Made by a program: the position numbers and the translations under genes
The notes under the pieces: model-generated
What the model saw: the letters and a program-made list of their open reading frames with translations, nothing else
The model's database searches: none
Told to the model about the DNA's origin: nothing
Part shown: one piece after another, positions 13,874 through 27,200 of the stretch
How positions within the stretch are numbered: the first letter of the stretch is position 1
Layout: every line of letters starts with the position of its first letter
Assembly (NCBI GenBank): GCA_016785225.1
Contig: JAFBJZ010000108.1
Location: 452,001-516,000 of the forward strand
DNA from: Psettodes erumei
Taxonomy: Eukaryota > Chordata > Actinopteri > Pleuronectiformes > Psettodidae
Length of the DNA stretch: 64,000 nucleotides
Direction of reading: 5' to 3'

Positions 13874-13911
<38 letters not shown>
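13874..13911. repeat. CA microsatellite
   Basis: An uninterrupted CA run of about 19 units. Confidence 0.97.
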
Positions 13912-13914
<3 letters not shown>

Positions 13915-14917
13915 TGAGTACTCCACCACCCTTCCCACTTTATCTTCACCTTTCTCCCGTGAGCTAGCCCCTGACAACCAAAGTTAGCTCTGATGCTAAC
14001 TGATCTAGCCACTTACCATTATCATCTATTCAATTCTGCTGCAGCGATACTTCCGCCCAAACAGGCAGTGTGAGAGGCAATGGTCTTAAATGTTATGTGT
14101 GAAAAAGGTTGTTATTTCAGTGATAACATGTTTTACCAGGTGGTAAAACAATGTAATTTGTTATATTAAATATTGCTCTTTACAAAGTTTTATTGGCTGT
14201 TGTTTAAATCCACTTGAAACTACATTTAAGAATGTCTCTTTTAATAAATTCATGAAATATCTTACCTCCTTTGCTAACAAATATCTTGAGGGTTGAAATA
14301 ATCCACACAATGTTCTTTTTAGGTTTTGAATTTAAAAACATGTTGGATACGTTAAATCACTAACTGACAAATACTTTCAAGATTAGGTCTTTTACATTTT
14401 AACAAAATGAAATCAAAATTAGATTTTTCTGATGTCTTAATATTTCACGGGGAGGTTTTTAGGAAATACATAGTCATTCCACAGCATGCACTGGTTCTTT
14501 AAAAATGACAAGAGATTCTATTTTATACATACATACATTTATATACCTCCAGCAGAATAAAGCAAAGGTGAAGAAATATGTTTAGCTCTTTTATATAGCT
14601 GTTGATCTTTTTCAAATTTCCCAAGGGTTCAGAAAGAGTGAGAATGAGAAAATATAAGAAAATTGATGTATCAATTTTCCAAATGACCCTTATTCATATG
14701 TAGAGCAGGACCCCTTGTATTAAATTCACACCCAGCACAACAAATGGGGTGGCTGTGGTCTGTCACATTGATGTATATATATGTAGGCCAAGGTGTGCAT
14801 GTGTGTGTGTGCATGATATATGTGTGTGGAGCAGGGAAGCAGTGGCAACAAAGGGCAGCTATTTGTTTGCCTGCTCAGGACAGAAACATGCAAGCACATA
14901 TCCCTCAGCTACATGGC

Positions 14918-14949
<32 letters not shown>

Positions 14950-17155
14950 GGCTTAGTAGGGAAATGATATCCTCAAAATTTGTAGGACTTCATTAAAATT
15001 CATTGCATATAAGATTCCCTGACTTTTAAAATACAATATTGTCAAGAATGTATTAAGTGTTGCAATAAATGATCAAGAAAAAAATACTTTCTTGTAACCA
15101 TGGCTTTGCTTGGAGTTTATTGAGAAGCGCGATGTGGTTTCTGTGTCGAGTCAGAAGTTGTCGTCTAAGCTGTGTGAACTGTGAGACTGTTGGAGCTGCC
15201 AATAATACATGCACTTACACGTGTGTGTGTTTGTGGCCACACAGTCATACACGAGACCAAACAGGAGATGAGACAGGTTCTGCCTATGTCAGATCGACTG
15301 GGAGAACAAATGCCACGACAGCAGCTTGCCGTGAATGCTTGTGTGTGTGTACAAAAGAGAGAGAGAGAGAAAAACAGAGAAGAGGGAGAGATGGCCATGC
15401 TATTGCAGTGAAGCCAATTTGGGTTGTTACGGGCAGTGGTAGGCCCCAATACAGAATATGATTTTTTTGTCAATGTGTGTTTTTTTTATTTGTCGTATTT
15501 GTGTTTACACGCCTGCAGTCTGAGGCTAACAAATTTCTGGCACCAGATTTTAATCGCATTTACAACAATAAATCTTGGTTTTAGTTTGAATTTGAGTCAC
15601 TGAATTTTTAAATAATGTTTTGTGTAGTTTAATTTTAATTAATTCAAGACAAACTTTTCATAAAAGACAATATTTTTGTTTGTAGTTGTTTCTCAGTCTT
15701 TGTTGTTGAAAATCTTTCATCATATACTGTATATGTGTGCGTGCACAGGTGAATCTTTGAACATTTGAATCAAAAGCTCATTGTGTTATCAACATTGCGA
15801 TGGTTTTGTTATCTACTGTGAGGCTCCTTATGATGACGTTTGAGTGGGTGAGCAGTTGCAGGTATGGACGGGTGTCACGTTGCCCACAGGATTCAGAGAA
15901 CAGTTGAAGTGAAGAGGAGAACGGATGGATGAAAGGTATAACAGAAGCAACACAAACAGTACAACGATACTGAGTGGGAGAACTGGAGGGTGAGATGAAG
16001 ACAGGAATGGATGGAGGGAGGGCTGGCAGGCGTCGGCAGAGGCACGCTCCCTGACCAGTGTAAGGAAGGGGGCGTAGGCCAGGTCTCCCATCAATTACAA
16101 CCTTGACCCTCCTCTCTTCTCCTTTCTCTCTCTCACACACACTTTCTGCTTCATTCAACCATCCTCCCCCTGCTTCTCATCCTCCCCTGGTCCCTCTCCT
16201 CTGCTCCTATAAATCAATCTGTTCTCCCCCCCCGAGCTTTCCCCCACCTTCCCCCTCCAACTATGCCTCTCTCTCTAACGGCCCTTGTCTTCGTCCCTCG
16301 ACACTTCTCTCCCTCCTTTCATCGTTGGAAGTGCAGTGGGAGTAGAAAGGTCAGAGGTGGGCAGACGAGAGGGAGAGAACGAGGCAGAGGCAAGGAGGGA
16401 GTGTAAAAATGAGAGAGTGAGTGTATTTAATCAAAGTGGTGTGGGGGCAGATGATACCTCCTTTTTGGTTTTTACATTTCTTCAATGCTGAACAGCTGCT
16501 GGTGTGAATGTTGCAATTATTCTGTAATTTTTATCTAAAACCTCATTTAGGTGAAGTAAACAAAGGATGTGGTTGGTGTTTGGAAGTGGGTCTTTGTGTG
16601 CCTGTGTGTGGGTATGTGAACCTATTGTATGTAACTTTTTTATGTGGAGGTGATGGGTGAATGTACATGGGAAAGAAGAGAATGTAAATGAGTGCCAAGC
16701 AATGGTGAGGTAAGTCATAAACAAAGAAAAACAGAGCTGTGAACAGAATATTTAGAGATACAGACAGATTACAATATACTGTATATTAAAGGTGCATTAA
16801 GAATTTCTTTGAAGGGCCACATGTAGCATTATCAACATCAATAAATCACTGTCATCCCTTGATATGATACCTTGGTTAAATTACTCTAAGGCAGTTATAC
16901 CATGTTTGAATAGATGGTTGGGGTGTGGCCATGGCATTGTTTGCTCAAATGTGCGGCGTTATTATCAACTGTTCAACTCTAAAAACTTAACCCACATGAC
17001 ACAAAATGTTCTATTGTGGCTGCTAGAAGTTGGTAACACTTTCAGAGCTGGCCTAAATTAACCAAAGTAATTGAATAAACATATCTAATAGGATTTGAAA
17101 TGCTACACGTAGCACAGTTAACGGAGAAAGATAAGTAAGAGACCTTTTCCCTTAC

Positions 17156-17272
17156 CCTCCCTCAGCATGCCCACAGTCAGACACTTCATGAAGCGGCAGG
17201 CCTGGCACGACTTGCGTCTCCTCTTGGTGATCTCGCACTCATTGGTGGCTGGACAGCTGTACTCAATGTTGC
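17156..17272 (-). CDS. esrrg: ESRRG exon: second zinc finger
   Basis: The exon is 117 nt, with acceptor CCACAG|GCAACATT and donor GAGG|GTAAGG. It encodes NIEYSCPATNECEITKRRRK followed by SCQACRFMKCLTVGMLRE, the second zinc finger of the receptor, with four Cys spaced C-x5-C-x9-C-x2-C. The finger supports DNA-backbone contacts and dimerisation. Compared with mammalian ERRgamma (KCLKVGMLKEG) there are two changes just after the finger, Lys to Thr and Lys to Arg. Phase 1 entry completes the Gly of TIQG, and phase 1 exit completes the Gly before VRLDRV. The identity is unambiguous. Confidence 0.98.
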
Positions 17273-20200
17273 CTGTGGCATGTAGACATGTTGGAGGAAG
17301 AAGGAAAGAGAGGTTTCATTTCAGATAGATAGATCAACAGACACACAGGCAGACAAACTGCTGGACAGGGATGCTCAGCAAATCTTGCTGCATGAAGAAT
17401 AAATGAGAGATATATTCTTGAATTAAACAAATCAAAGGACAGAGATAATAAAATTTAGTTGTAGCTGTACAAACACACATGTATACAGTAAAACCAGCCT
17501 TCATAAATATCAACTTATCGTAGTTAATTTGACCTTTGTCAATTGTGTGTCTATCAAGATGATGTGCGTGTCATGGCAGGGGCCACAGAGGTTGCATGAC
17601 TGGTCACAGTTTGCTCACGGTAACACCCAAGTGCAGAGCTGAGATTAAGATTATTAGCTGATGTAAGTCTATTAACTTCACAAACCTGGCCAACAAAAAC
17701 AACACCTGAAGTATGTTAGAGGCTAATACCACTTTCACCTTCAGTACTGTCTCACCGCCTCACTATTTCTCTTCTCTGTGTTGTGGGTAACTTTCCTCCC
17801 AATTACCATATGACTATAATATATTCAGCATTTAATAACACCTTTATTTACTTTTATTTATCTACTTACCCATCTCATTCTACATCTTCTTACTTCCATA
17901 TGGTCATTTCTTTTGTCTTTGCTATTTTAAAGCTACTTTAAGACTAAATGACATTTCTTCCTAACCCTCCCTGTTTCCTCTTCTTTTATTGTTCCTTTCC
18001 TGTTTTCTCATTTTCAGCTTCACTCTCCTCCAGTTGCGCTCATTTATCCTCCATTTGGTAATTTGCTTCCACCCAGTTCAAAGCAAAAGCACAGTTTGGA
18101 CTGTTAAAGAAATGTGCCAATGGCTCTCCATGTTCAAGAAGGGTTATTTATCTGTAGTAAGAACTGTTTGGAGATGTAAACCATAAAAACCTCCATTTCT
18201 CTTCCTCCCAAGCCCGCCTGACTATTACAGTACCCCAGAAAGCCAATGAATCTTCCACTGAAACAGAGTAAACAGTGATCACTATTGACTGCTGCTGTGG
18301 AGAGGATGTTTCTCATTACTGGGCTGATTAAGGGGGCTAGTTAGCTTGGGAAAGGGCTAAATGCACAAACACCTCCTAATGGGTAACAAGATGCTCATTA
18401 ATCGGACTTATTAGTTAAAGTAAAGGCTACACATGCTCAATGCTGGGGGAACCCTTACCATCTAATGGACACTCCTAATGGGACTAGTTAGCTTGCACCC
18501 AACCTTTACATGTGTATGGTAGAGGACGAGTAGATTAATTCAGCAATTAAGACAGACACTTGACTAGCACTATGGATAAATACGCTAATGCCATGACATA
18601 GAATCAGAGTCAGTTAATGGGTAGTCAGTCAAGGTCCTTATTAGTGCAAGGCAAAACAGGTGAGTGCAGCTAAACGGATAACTGCTGTAAAAGAAGCCAC
18701 TTATGGGGCCAGTAGCACTGAGACTTAATTTGTTAAACCTTCAGTGAGGAAAAAAGAATGTGGCGTGCAGCCGTGGTAATGAGCATCAACAAGCAACAAT
18801 AATGATGTATATTATTTGTCAATTAAAGTGACACCCAGGACAAAAACTGAACTGGTGGGCTTTAATACTGGCATGTTTGTATAAAAGGTATTTGACACTA
18901 CAGAAGGGGGAAAATACTGCAGGTTTACTTTACAGGCCAGTATAAAGGTGTGATATAGGAATATGTAAGCTATGAGTCACCTGGCTCCCTGCTCTTTGTA
19001 TGATTCGACATAGACATAAGCATCCTGCTTTAGAGTGGGGGTACAGGGAGGGTATTAGAATACAAGGGTTTACATCATAATGCCATACGTCTCCCTTTCT
19101 CTCTATGTGTATGTGTGTGTCTTTATTTCTATCTTTATGTGTATTATTGTGCACTGGGGGGCTTATAGCAGAGGTCCTCCAATGTATAATGTGTGAGTTT
19201 GTACGTGTGTGTGTGTGTGTGTGTGTTGGGGGGGTTATATGAGGGTCTCAAATCCCCTGCAATCTCCTTTGAGATGTGTGTGTATGTCCACCCTCTGCAT
19301 GACAATTGACCACCATTGTGCAGCCTGTGTAATATGAATGTTTATGCGTGCGCTTTGGCCTGTCGTCCTTTGTGCTGTACCTCCTTTTGTCTCTCCTTAA
19401 GATACAACTTTGTCTTGACATACGCTAAGTCTCTCCCTCCCATTCGCTCTCTTCTCCTGGTACCTTGGCATAGATTTTACATTGTTTAACTGTTGAGGAA
19501 TCTGATCAGTTTCTTTCAGGCAGAATAGACAGAACTCTCCCATGGACACTCTTGTTTGACCATCCTTTCTACCATTTTCACTGCACCTTTCAGCTGTTCC
19601 TTTGCTAGACTTACTACTCACTACCACCTATGCCATTGTCCTCTTTCCTGATCTCCTACACTTTTCTTTTGTGCTCTTGCTGCCACTCTCTTCCCATTTC
19701 ATTGCCCTGTCCCTCCCTCTCCCACACTTTGCCCTCCTCCTCACTCCCCTTTATCCCTCTCTCTCAATAAGGGAGTGATAGATGCAGGTTGTCAGGTGTC
19801 GCTGGACTGACGCCACAGAAACAGCTGCTGCCAGAGCCACTTTCTCCATGCTGAGACACACACACATCAGTAATTCCTTCCTACATCCATGTGCCCAGTC
19901 CACCTTCCCCCTTCTTCGCTCTTTCTCTCATTCCTTGTTTCAACTTTTTGTATATCCTAACGGATGTACATCTCTCCTCTCCTCTCCTCTCCTCTCCTCT
20001 CCCCTCCCACCCCATGCTCTCCTCCCTGTCCAGCTGGAGGTGTTTTTTTGGTGATTACCTGCGGTTTTATTGGCTAATGGGTTGAAACATACCAATATGT
20101 CTGCTGCTGCCCATCTGAGGCCGGCCCTGCTTTCCAGCCAAGATACACACACTAACTCACAGCCACACACAAACACAGGCGTATGTGCGAAGACGTACAC

Positions 20201-23187
20201 ATAACCTGGACTCATTTACATTTGGATGAGCACAAGCCCACACACAGACACACCGGCTAACACACTGTCTGTGGATGAGTTTGGCTTGTGTGGTAGCCAA
20301 AGATAATGTCATGACCCATTTGTTCCGGAGGATCCAATACTGTTCAGTCTGCATCCAAACAAACAGTAGTACTGTAGCACAAACACTGATTTAAAAAAAG
20401 TGGAGTTCCTAACAATGCTTTACCACTTCCTAACTAAATTCTTAACAAAAACATGGTGTCCACTCAAGCTTGGAAAATTACTGATGTGAATTCATAGCCT
20501 TTAATTTATAGCGTTAATTTCTAAATGTTAATTTTGACCAAGAATGTAAAAATAAAGCCTCGTCAATTCCATATAGTGAGGCAGTACCCAATCCAGAGAA
20601 AACTTGCATATAGCACCTCTAGACATTAATGAGGATGTCTTGTATGTAAGTCTTGAATTGGGTAATATATTCCCCTTTCATCTTGAATCTTGAATCTTGT
20701 TTTTAGTACATCCCACTGGAGGATCTAATTATAATATGGCTTTCCTCATGCTTTGCCTCACCAAACTGCTATATTTCATCACAGCCTTTCGTGACAACTG
20801 TCCTGTGGCTAGCTACACCGCAGTCTTGACCCATAACCTCTAACTCTGGCCATCCTGATCTGCAACATGTCCACTACAGGAGACAGGGAGGATTACAAAC
20901 AGAGTGAAAATGAGGTAGTAAGAGAGAGGGGACAGTGTGTTGCTTTCAATCCATTCAAGGTCAAACTCCAAAGAGGCGTCATATCTATATGTTTGCTGGG
21001 CAACTGTATTTAATCTGTGACCATGGCCTCACCTGTGTAACCTTTAACAAGCCCTCTAAATGAAATGAGACATTGGGAATTGGGCAACTATTAGCCACTG
21101 CAGCGAGGGCACATGCATTAGGGGTTAAACCTCTACACAGAATGATTACAAGGTCATGTGTGTGTGTCTGTTCATGTGTGCTGGTGTCTGTGAGGGAATG
21201 TGCTCCTGTGAGTTTGTGTTGTTGCATGTGACTGTGTCTCCACCTTTATCTCTGTATGTGCGTGCTCCAATCTCTTTGTCGGGATTTCACTGTGTCCTGA
21301 TCTCATACAGGTCATCTCTAGGTAGTGGTGACCATCTCGTGGATGTAACTCCCCCCGCACCCCCCCACCCCCTCACCCCCTCCACCCCATCTCCCTGTCT
21401 CTCGCTCTCTCTGGGGCTTTACTGGGAAAGCTGCTTATCGGAGGCAAAAGAAAGCAGCGACAGATAGGTGGATGGATGGAAAGGTAGATAGATGAATCCT
21501 GTCTGATATGACTGACTGACTAACTGACTCAATGGATCAATGACGACTGGCTGGCTGACTGGTGGCATGCTTATTGCAGTGGCAGACTGACACGTGGGTT
21601 GTCCTGCTGAGTGATGGCCATATTAATTGTTAAAAAACAAATTATTAAGACAAAAAGCCTTTAAATGTTGATCACTTACTGACCAACCGAGCACCTTGGT
21701 GGCCTGAATAATAAAAATTCCATGTCTTTTAACTTGGCCTACAAAACCTACAAGTGTTGTAGGTTAATTGGCAACAAATGCCATGAAATAACCAAGGCCA
21801 ACAAGTGAGAGTGAGAGTGAGTTGCACTATTTCACTAGTTGACATGTTTGTTTTTCCTGTAGGATCAACATGGGCACTGTAGTCTACTTCCAGGCATTTC
21901 CACATACTGTATAAATAATGATAAAGCAAGAATGCACACTTACTTTTTGCCCTGGATGGCTTGATGAACAAATGGCTGACTACTTGTCCTGTTTTCTAGC
22001 TATCTGGTTGTCAGTAAGACTGGCCTAATATTGTATCTGGAAAAATATGCGAAGGATATAGTGATGATCAAGCTTTGAGACAAGCGTTAACTGAATAGCC
22101 ACAAAATCTGGAGAACATTGTACAAATACCTGTGCACTTTCTGGACTACCTCTAACCCTAAAAAGAGACAAGCAAGGGATTACTGAGCCTAATTCCTGGT
22201 ACTCTTCTCATCATGTGGATTACTGCTCTATCCCTTCTCTCCTCTACCCCTTAACCTGAACTCCTGACCCCTAGACGTGACATCTAACCTTCCCCTGACA
22301 CTACGTTATCTCCTAGACAACAGGCTTACAGCTAACACTCTTCTTGCTAAGCATAAGCAATGAGATCTGGGAATGCAAACACCACCTGGAAATTACTCTT
22401 TGCTGTTGATGATGAAGAGGTCAAGGTTGACGGTGAAAGGTGGGCGTGTCTGGGAGTTTGTGCATATGCATGAACCTAAATTGGATGTGTAATATGCAAG
22501 TGTGTGTATGTGCGAGCGTGACAGGAGGGGAGACGGTGAAGGAGAGTGGAAAAAATAGATTCTGGAGGGTGTCCTCGTGGCTCATTTAGCAGACAGAGAA
22601 GGAGGCATGTGCCACATAAAAATCTGGGTTCTCCTCTGGCCTGGGGCTTTCATCGTACCTCCTGGATCTGGCATACTGGCTCAGGTTAATGTACATGTGT
22701 GGAGAGTGAATGCAGTGTGTGTCTGTGCATTTCATTTATGTTTCAGCTTCTATGCGGGCAATATTTCTCTAAAAGGCTGTGCCCATTTGGTTCAATGTCA
22801 AAAGCACTCTATGTTCACTCTTGACCTTTGGCCTTGCACTCCTCTAATGTGCTCTTGTGTTGTGATGTATTTATGACCTTTGATATACTTTCATAGCTTT
22901 CAAATGCAAATTTGCAAGATATCAAATTAAAATGAAAAAAACCTTTTGCTGACAGTTTTTAAGATGTGTCGCTGAGTCAATTCAACACATAAATATATCA
23001 CTGCTCAGCGTAATACCTACGGTTTTTAACGATTATTATCTCAGACAACATAGCCCACATTCTCTGTTTGACAAAACAGAGCTACTGCAACAAGATTAAG
23101 CAAAACAGAAAAAGACACTTGAAAAGATGGAACTAAAAAGACAGACAGAAAAATAGTTATATGCACAATGTCAAAATGGAAGCCAAC
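17273..23187 (-). other. ESRRG intron between the two zinc-finger exons
   Basis: The intron is 5.9 kb. The stretch at about 18320-18820 is of high complexity and rich in TAAT motifs, with a locally repeated motif pair. A perfect TCAAGGTCA is at 20955-20963. Simple repeats are TG at 19205-19225 and a CTCCT tract at 19976-20002. No extra exon is seen. Confidence 0.8.
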
Positions 23188-23612
23188 CTTGGATGGTGCG
23201 TTTGAAGAAGGCCTTGCAGGCCTCACAGGATGCCACTCCATAGTGGTACCCTGATGCAATGTCCCCGCACACCAGACACAACCTCTTGGGCATTGAATTC
23301 AGCATGTACTCGCACTTAATCTGTGAATCTTCCCCAATAGTTGACGAACAGTCCTCGTAACGCTTTGATCCAGGGCCGCCGGCAGGACCCAGGGGCCCTG
23401 CGTTGGAGCCGTAAAGGCTTGGGGAGTCTAAGCCGTTGGGGTGACCGTTCATCGTGGATGAATATGAGCCTGAGGCGTCACTGGAGCCACCAGGGGAGTG
23501 ATGATTTAGGCTGTCAGTCAGGGAGGCAGGACTCGACGGCTCAGTCTTTATATAAGAGGACGGACAGTTGGACTCAAGGTGGCGCTCCTTACTGGACATT
23601 CTGCAGAGAAGC
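23188..23612 (-). CDS. esrrg: ESRRG exon: N-terminal domain and first zinc finger
   Basis: From the internal Met at 23599 the exon encodes 137 residues. Residues 17-24, IKTEPSSP, form the phospho-sumoyl switch motif known in ERRgamma (Lys40/Ser45 in human). Residues 25-51 are almost identical to mammalian ERRgamma. Residues 61-78 form a Gly/Pro/Ser-rich linker that differs from mammals. Residues 95-107 (KCEYMLNSMPKRL) lead into the first zinc finger, with Cys108, 111, 125 and 128 and P-box EACKA, which sets recognition of AGGTCA half-sites. The exon ends CCAAG|GTTGG at 23188. Two acceptors are possible: CCCTCAG| giving a start at 23612, and CTGCAG| giving a start at 23600. The first adds L-L-C-R before the Met, as in mammalian isoform 1. 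The coding identity is certain. Confidence 0.98.
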
Positions 23613-24213
23613 CTGAGGGAGTGAGACAAGACCAAACAGAAGAAGAAGAGGAAGAAAATGTAAATACAATGTATATTTTTAAAGAAAAAAGAGAAACTCA
23701 GGAGGGGAGAAGAGAAAGTTACAGTTATGGCAATGTTCAGCAAACAATATTTATTTTTTTAAAAACTGAATAATAGCAATCCTTTTTTGTATTTCCTCAC
23801 TGTCACTTACAGTGATGAATTTATTTATATATTTTTTCAGACCCTAGTAAGTTCTATCAATGGCACACACAAGTACACAAACAATCCATCCATTATGTTA
23901 TTCTACTTTCGAAGAGAAATGCTGGAGATGTGCAACGAGCGAAAGAACGGGGGAGGAAATAAAAGAGTCGAAAGGACTTGAATACAAGAAAGAAATAGAT
24001 TGCAGTTCATTAGGGAAAACGTGTGCTCAGAGAGAGTAGCGGAGAAGCATGCGTAGTACCACACAGCCGCACAAACCCATACACAAGCTTGGGTCCGATG
24101 GTCATCCGTCACCCTCCAGTCAATAGCAGTTTGTTCTACATGAAGGTAATCAGTAAGCAGCCTCTCTGCTGCTCCATCATCCCAAAGACAGCCTCACGCA
24201 TACATGGTTCACG

Positions 24214-24215
<2 letters not shown>

Positions 24216-24271
<56 letters not shown>
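24216..24271. repeat. CA microsatellite
   Basis: An uninterrupted CA run of about 28 units, the second or third longest pure CA/TG run in the window. Confidence 0.98.
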
Positions 24272-24273
<2 letters not shown>

Positions 24274-27200
24274 TTCAAACATTTGAGATGTTATGAGAAG
24301 CCAAACAAAACTGTATTTCAAAAACACAATCTCTACTAATCCATGCTAATCAGTACTAAACCAGTGCTGCATTCCTCTCCTCATCTCTTGTTCCTCTCTG
24401 CTGTCTCTACTTTGCTCTATCCCACCTCCCTTGCTTTCCCCCTCTCTCCCATCCCTTCTTCCCCTCCCTAAGGAGGCTGACTGGTGTCTTGTTAATGGCA
24501 GTTGTAATTAACAGCTATCTTCTCTGTGTCCATATCTCTCCATCCCTCCCTTTGTCTACCTTACTATCTATCTGCCTGTCTCCCTATCACTTCCTATTCA
24601 CTGCCATCTCTCTCTTTCTCTTCCTTTTTGCATTACCACTCTCTACCCCCTAACCCTGCCCTCCCTCCCATCCCTCTCTTTTCATTGTTAAAAGCAGAAA
24701 GCACAAAAGGGGTTTTTAATTAAGGCAGGATGCTGCTAAACGAGGGGCTTCTAAAGTCCAGTCGGCCTGTAAAAGATCCCTGTTCTACGGGGACCCATAA
24801 AACACAGACAGCGCCATGGCGGAGAATGGAGAGCCGGTCGACCGAAGGCATGGTGGGGGTAATGGAGAATGGATACAGACGGGAAAACAGGTAGGTAGAC
24901 AGAAAGCCCAAGCAAGAGACAGAAAGATTGGGAGGAGAGGTGACGATAGTAAAAAGACAGACAGACCAGTTTGGTTTTTTAACATGCAGCAGAGATGTTC
25001 TTGATGTAGAGAAAAATGAGACAAAGCAGTTGTCTTCAGCCAAACCTACAAATGCTCCACTTCCCAAAAATCCAGCGCTTTCTCTTTCATCAATTTTTCC
25101 TTTCATAAAGTGACATGACATTTATGATGTACAATGCTTTGGCCTTTCCCCCCCTTTCATCATATATTTTATTCCCTACATCACTCCTTCCCTCCTCTTA
25201 TTAATCCAGGCTTTGTGGTATTCACCAGTGTCTATAAATCCATTTATCTGATGCTACGGTATAGGCCTTTACTTTGGAATGAGAGGGACAGTGAGAAAGG
25301 TTTGGACACAAATCAAGACAGAGGAAGGGAGGTAAAATGGGACAGAGAGAGGTGATGGAGGGACAAGGAAGGAATGACAGAAAAAAACCTAGGAGGTGGC
25401 AGAATAAACAAGGAAGAAATGAACGTAAACTGAGAGATTTGCAAAGGCTCGTCCATGTTCTTGAAGAGGGAGGGAAAACACTGTGGTGACAGAAGTAGCG
25501 AGTAGACCCATTTAAGTAGATGATGTGATGGCGATGATTTAATCTCTCCTTTTTCACTCTTTATGCTCTTTTGTGCCCCCTCCCTTCGACCGTCAATCCC
25601 TCTGAGTGCCATTAAGTGAAAGACTTTAAGTGCCAAAAGATCTCAGGTGCTATTTTTCCTTCTTTCTCTCTCAAATTCTCATCTCTCTCTCTCTTTCCCT
25701 CTTCCTTTCCATTCCTCTATCATCTCTCTCTCTCACACATCTCTTCTCTGTGCCCCCCCTCCCTCTCTCACTCTGCTTATAAATTAAAAATAATGGCAGT
25801 CGAAAGGGGAAGGAATAAAAAAGAATAAAAAAAAGGAGACATGCGTGCAGAGGAGAGGAGCAGAGGAAAGAAGATTAAGAAATCACAGCCAGTGCTCTGT
25901 GCTGAGCGAGAGGTTGAATGCATTTATGTATGTATGTTATCAGTATAATTATGACTCTATGTAGTGACAGCTCAGTGCTGAAAGAGCAGTCTTATTGTGC
26001 CTGTCTGCTCTTCAGATGAGTACGGTGCGAGAGAGAGGGAAGGGGGTGGGTCTCATTTTTTATCAGTTCTTTATGTTTTTAGGTGTTTAAAGAGATTTAT
26101 ATAAAGAGGAAATGGCTCGAGTGTTTTTTTTCTTTTTGTATTCTCACAAGACGTGAGCAGTCTTATGGGAGGATTCCAGTAAAACACAAAGAGGAGCGGG
26201 CGTCAGATTTGAGTATGAGCTGTTTTGCTTAACTCTGTTATAGGACAGGTGTTTTGAGCTTCATTTTCCTCCTGCCATGTTGTGCATGTTGATGTACAGT
26301 GGTAGAGAACCATCCTGTAACACTGTCATCAAACTTAATGCAAGTGGCAAGTAAGAAGTTTGATTAGTTAGAACTAAAAGGTGTGTAACTTCTGTGTGCC
26401 TTTCCTTAAATTGTTATGTCATCACACTATATCAACAACATTTAGTTTCTTTCCATCTCTTTTACAAGATAAGTGAAATTGACCACATGCCAACTGTAGA
26501 CCTGAGACTGTTTCATAAACAGTCAGAACAAGAGGACAAAAGTGGTTGTTTATTTCCTGCAAAGGTCAGATATTTAGCTGTCTATTACTGCGGGAGAACA
26601 CACACACATATACACACACACACCCACACACGAGGAAGAAAACCACCTCCCCTTGTCTCCATTTCCAACCCACTCCCTGTCATTTTTCTTTCTCTTCCTT
26701 CTCATTTTTTTATTCCTCACTTCTTGAAGGAAAACACAGTGAAACAGAGATAAACACACTGAGGGGGAGAGAGAGAGAGCATCAGACAGAAAGGTGTGTG
26801 AGAGAGGAAGAAACAGGGAGAGCAGGAAATAAAGAAAAAAGAAAGAAGTATTTGCTTTCTGTGTGTTTTGATGGAAAGTGGGCCACTTTAGTATGACAAG
26901 CTGTCATTAGACTGGTGGGCTGGTGCAGCGCGCTGACAACTGGCAGGGACAAACATACAATCATCGTATTAGAGCAACTACGCTCTGCCTCGCTCTATGT
27001 TCCTGCGCTGTGTGCTCCTTCCGTCTGTGTTCCTGTGTGCGCTCGCACTCTTTTATTATATACAATCTTTGTACGACTGCCTCGCTAGATGGCAGCCATA
27101 AACACAAACTGATCCTCAAACAACTCCCAACTGTTTGTGTCACCCCTCTAGGTTAGAGGAGAGTAAAGGAGGGGGAAAGGAGAGGAGAGACAATGATAAT

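Larger units (their letters stand above)
7465..17155 (-). other. ESRRG intron between second zinc-finger and hinge exons
   Basis: The intron is 9.7 kb. It contains TC runs near 7825-7915, a GGAGA tract (9983-10008), TG (10800-10835), GA (11124-11149), CA (11562-11584), a CTCCT tract (12010-12036), CA (13874-13911) and CA (14920-14946). Reading frames of up to 175 codons occur (12537-13064) but show no family signature or splice context. There is a perfect ERR-type site at 13386-13394. Confidence 0.8.

Noticed and set aside
23341..23616. 91-codon plus-strand frame antisense to the zinc-finger exon
   Set aside because: It is a shadow of the strongly conserved ESRRG coding frame on the minus strand.
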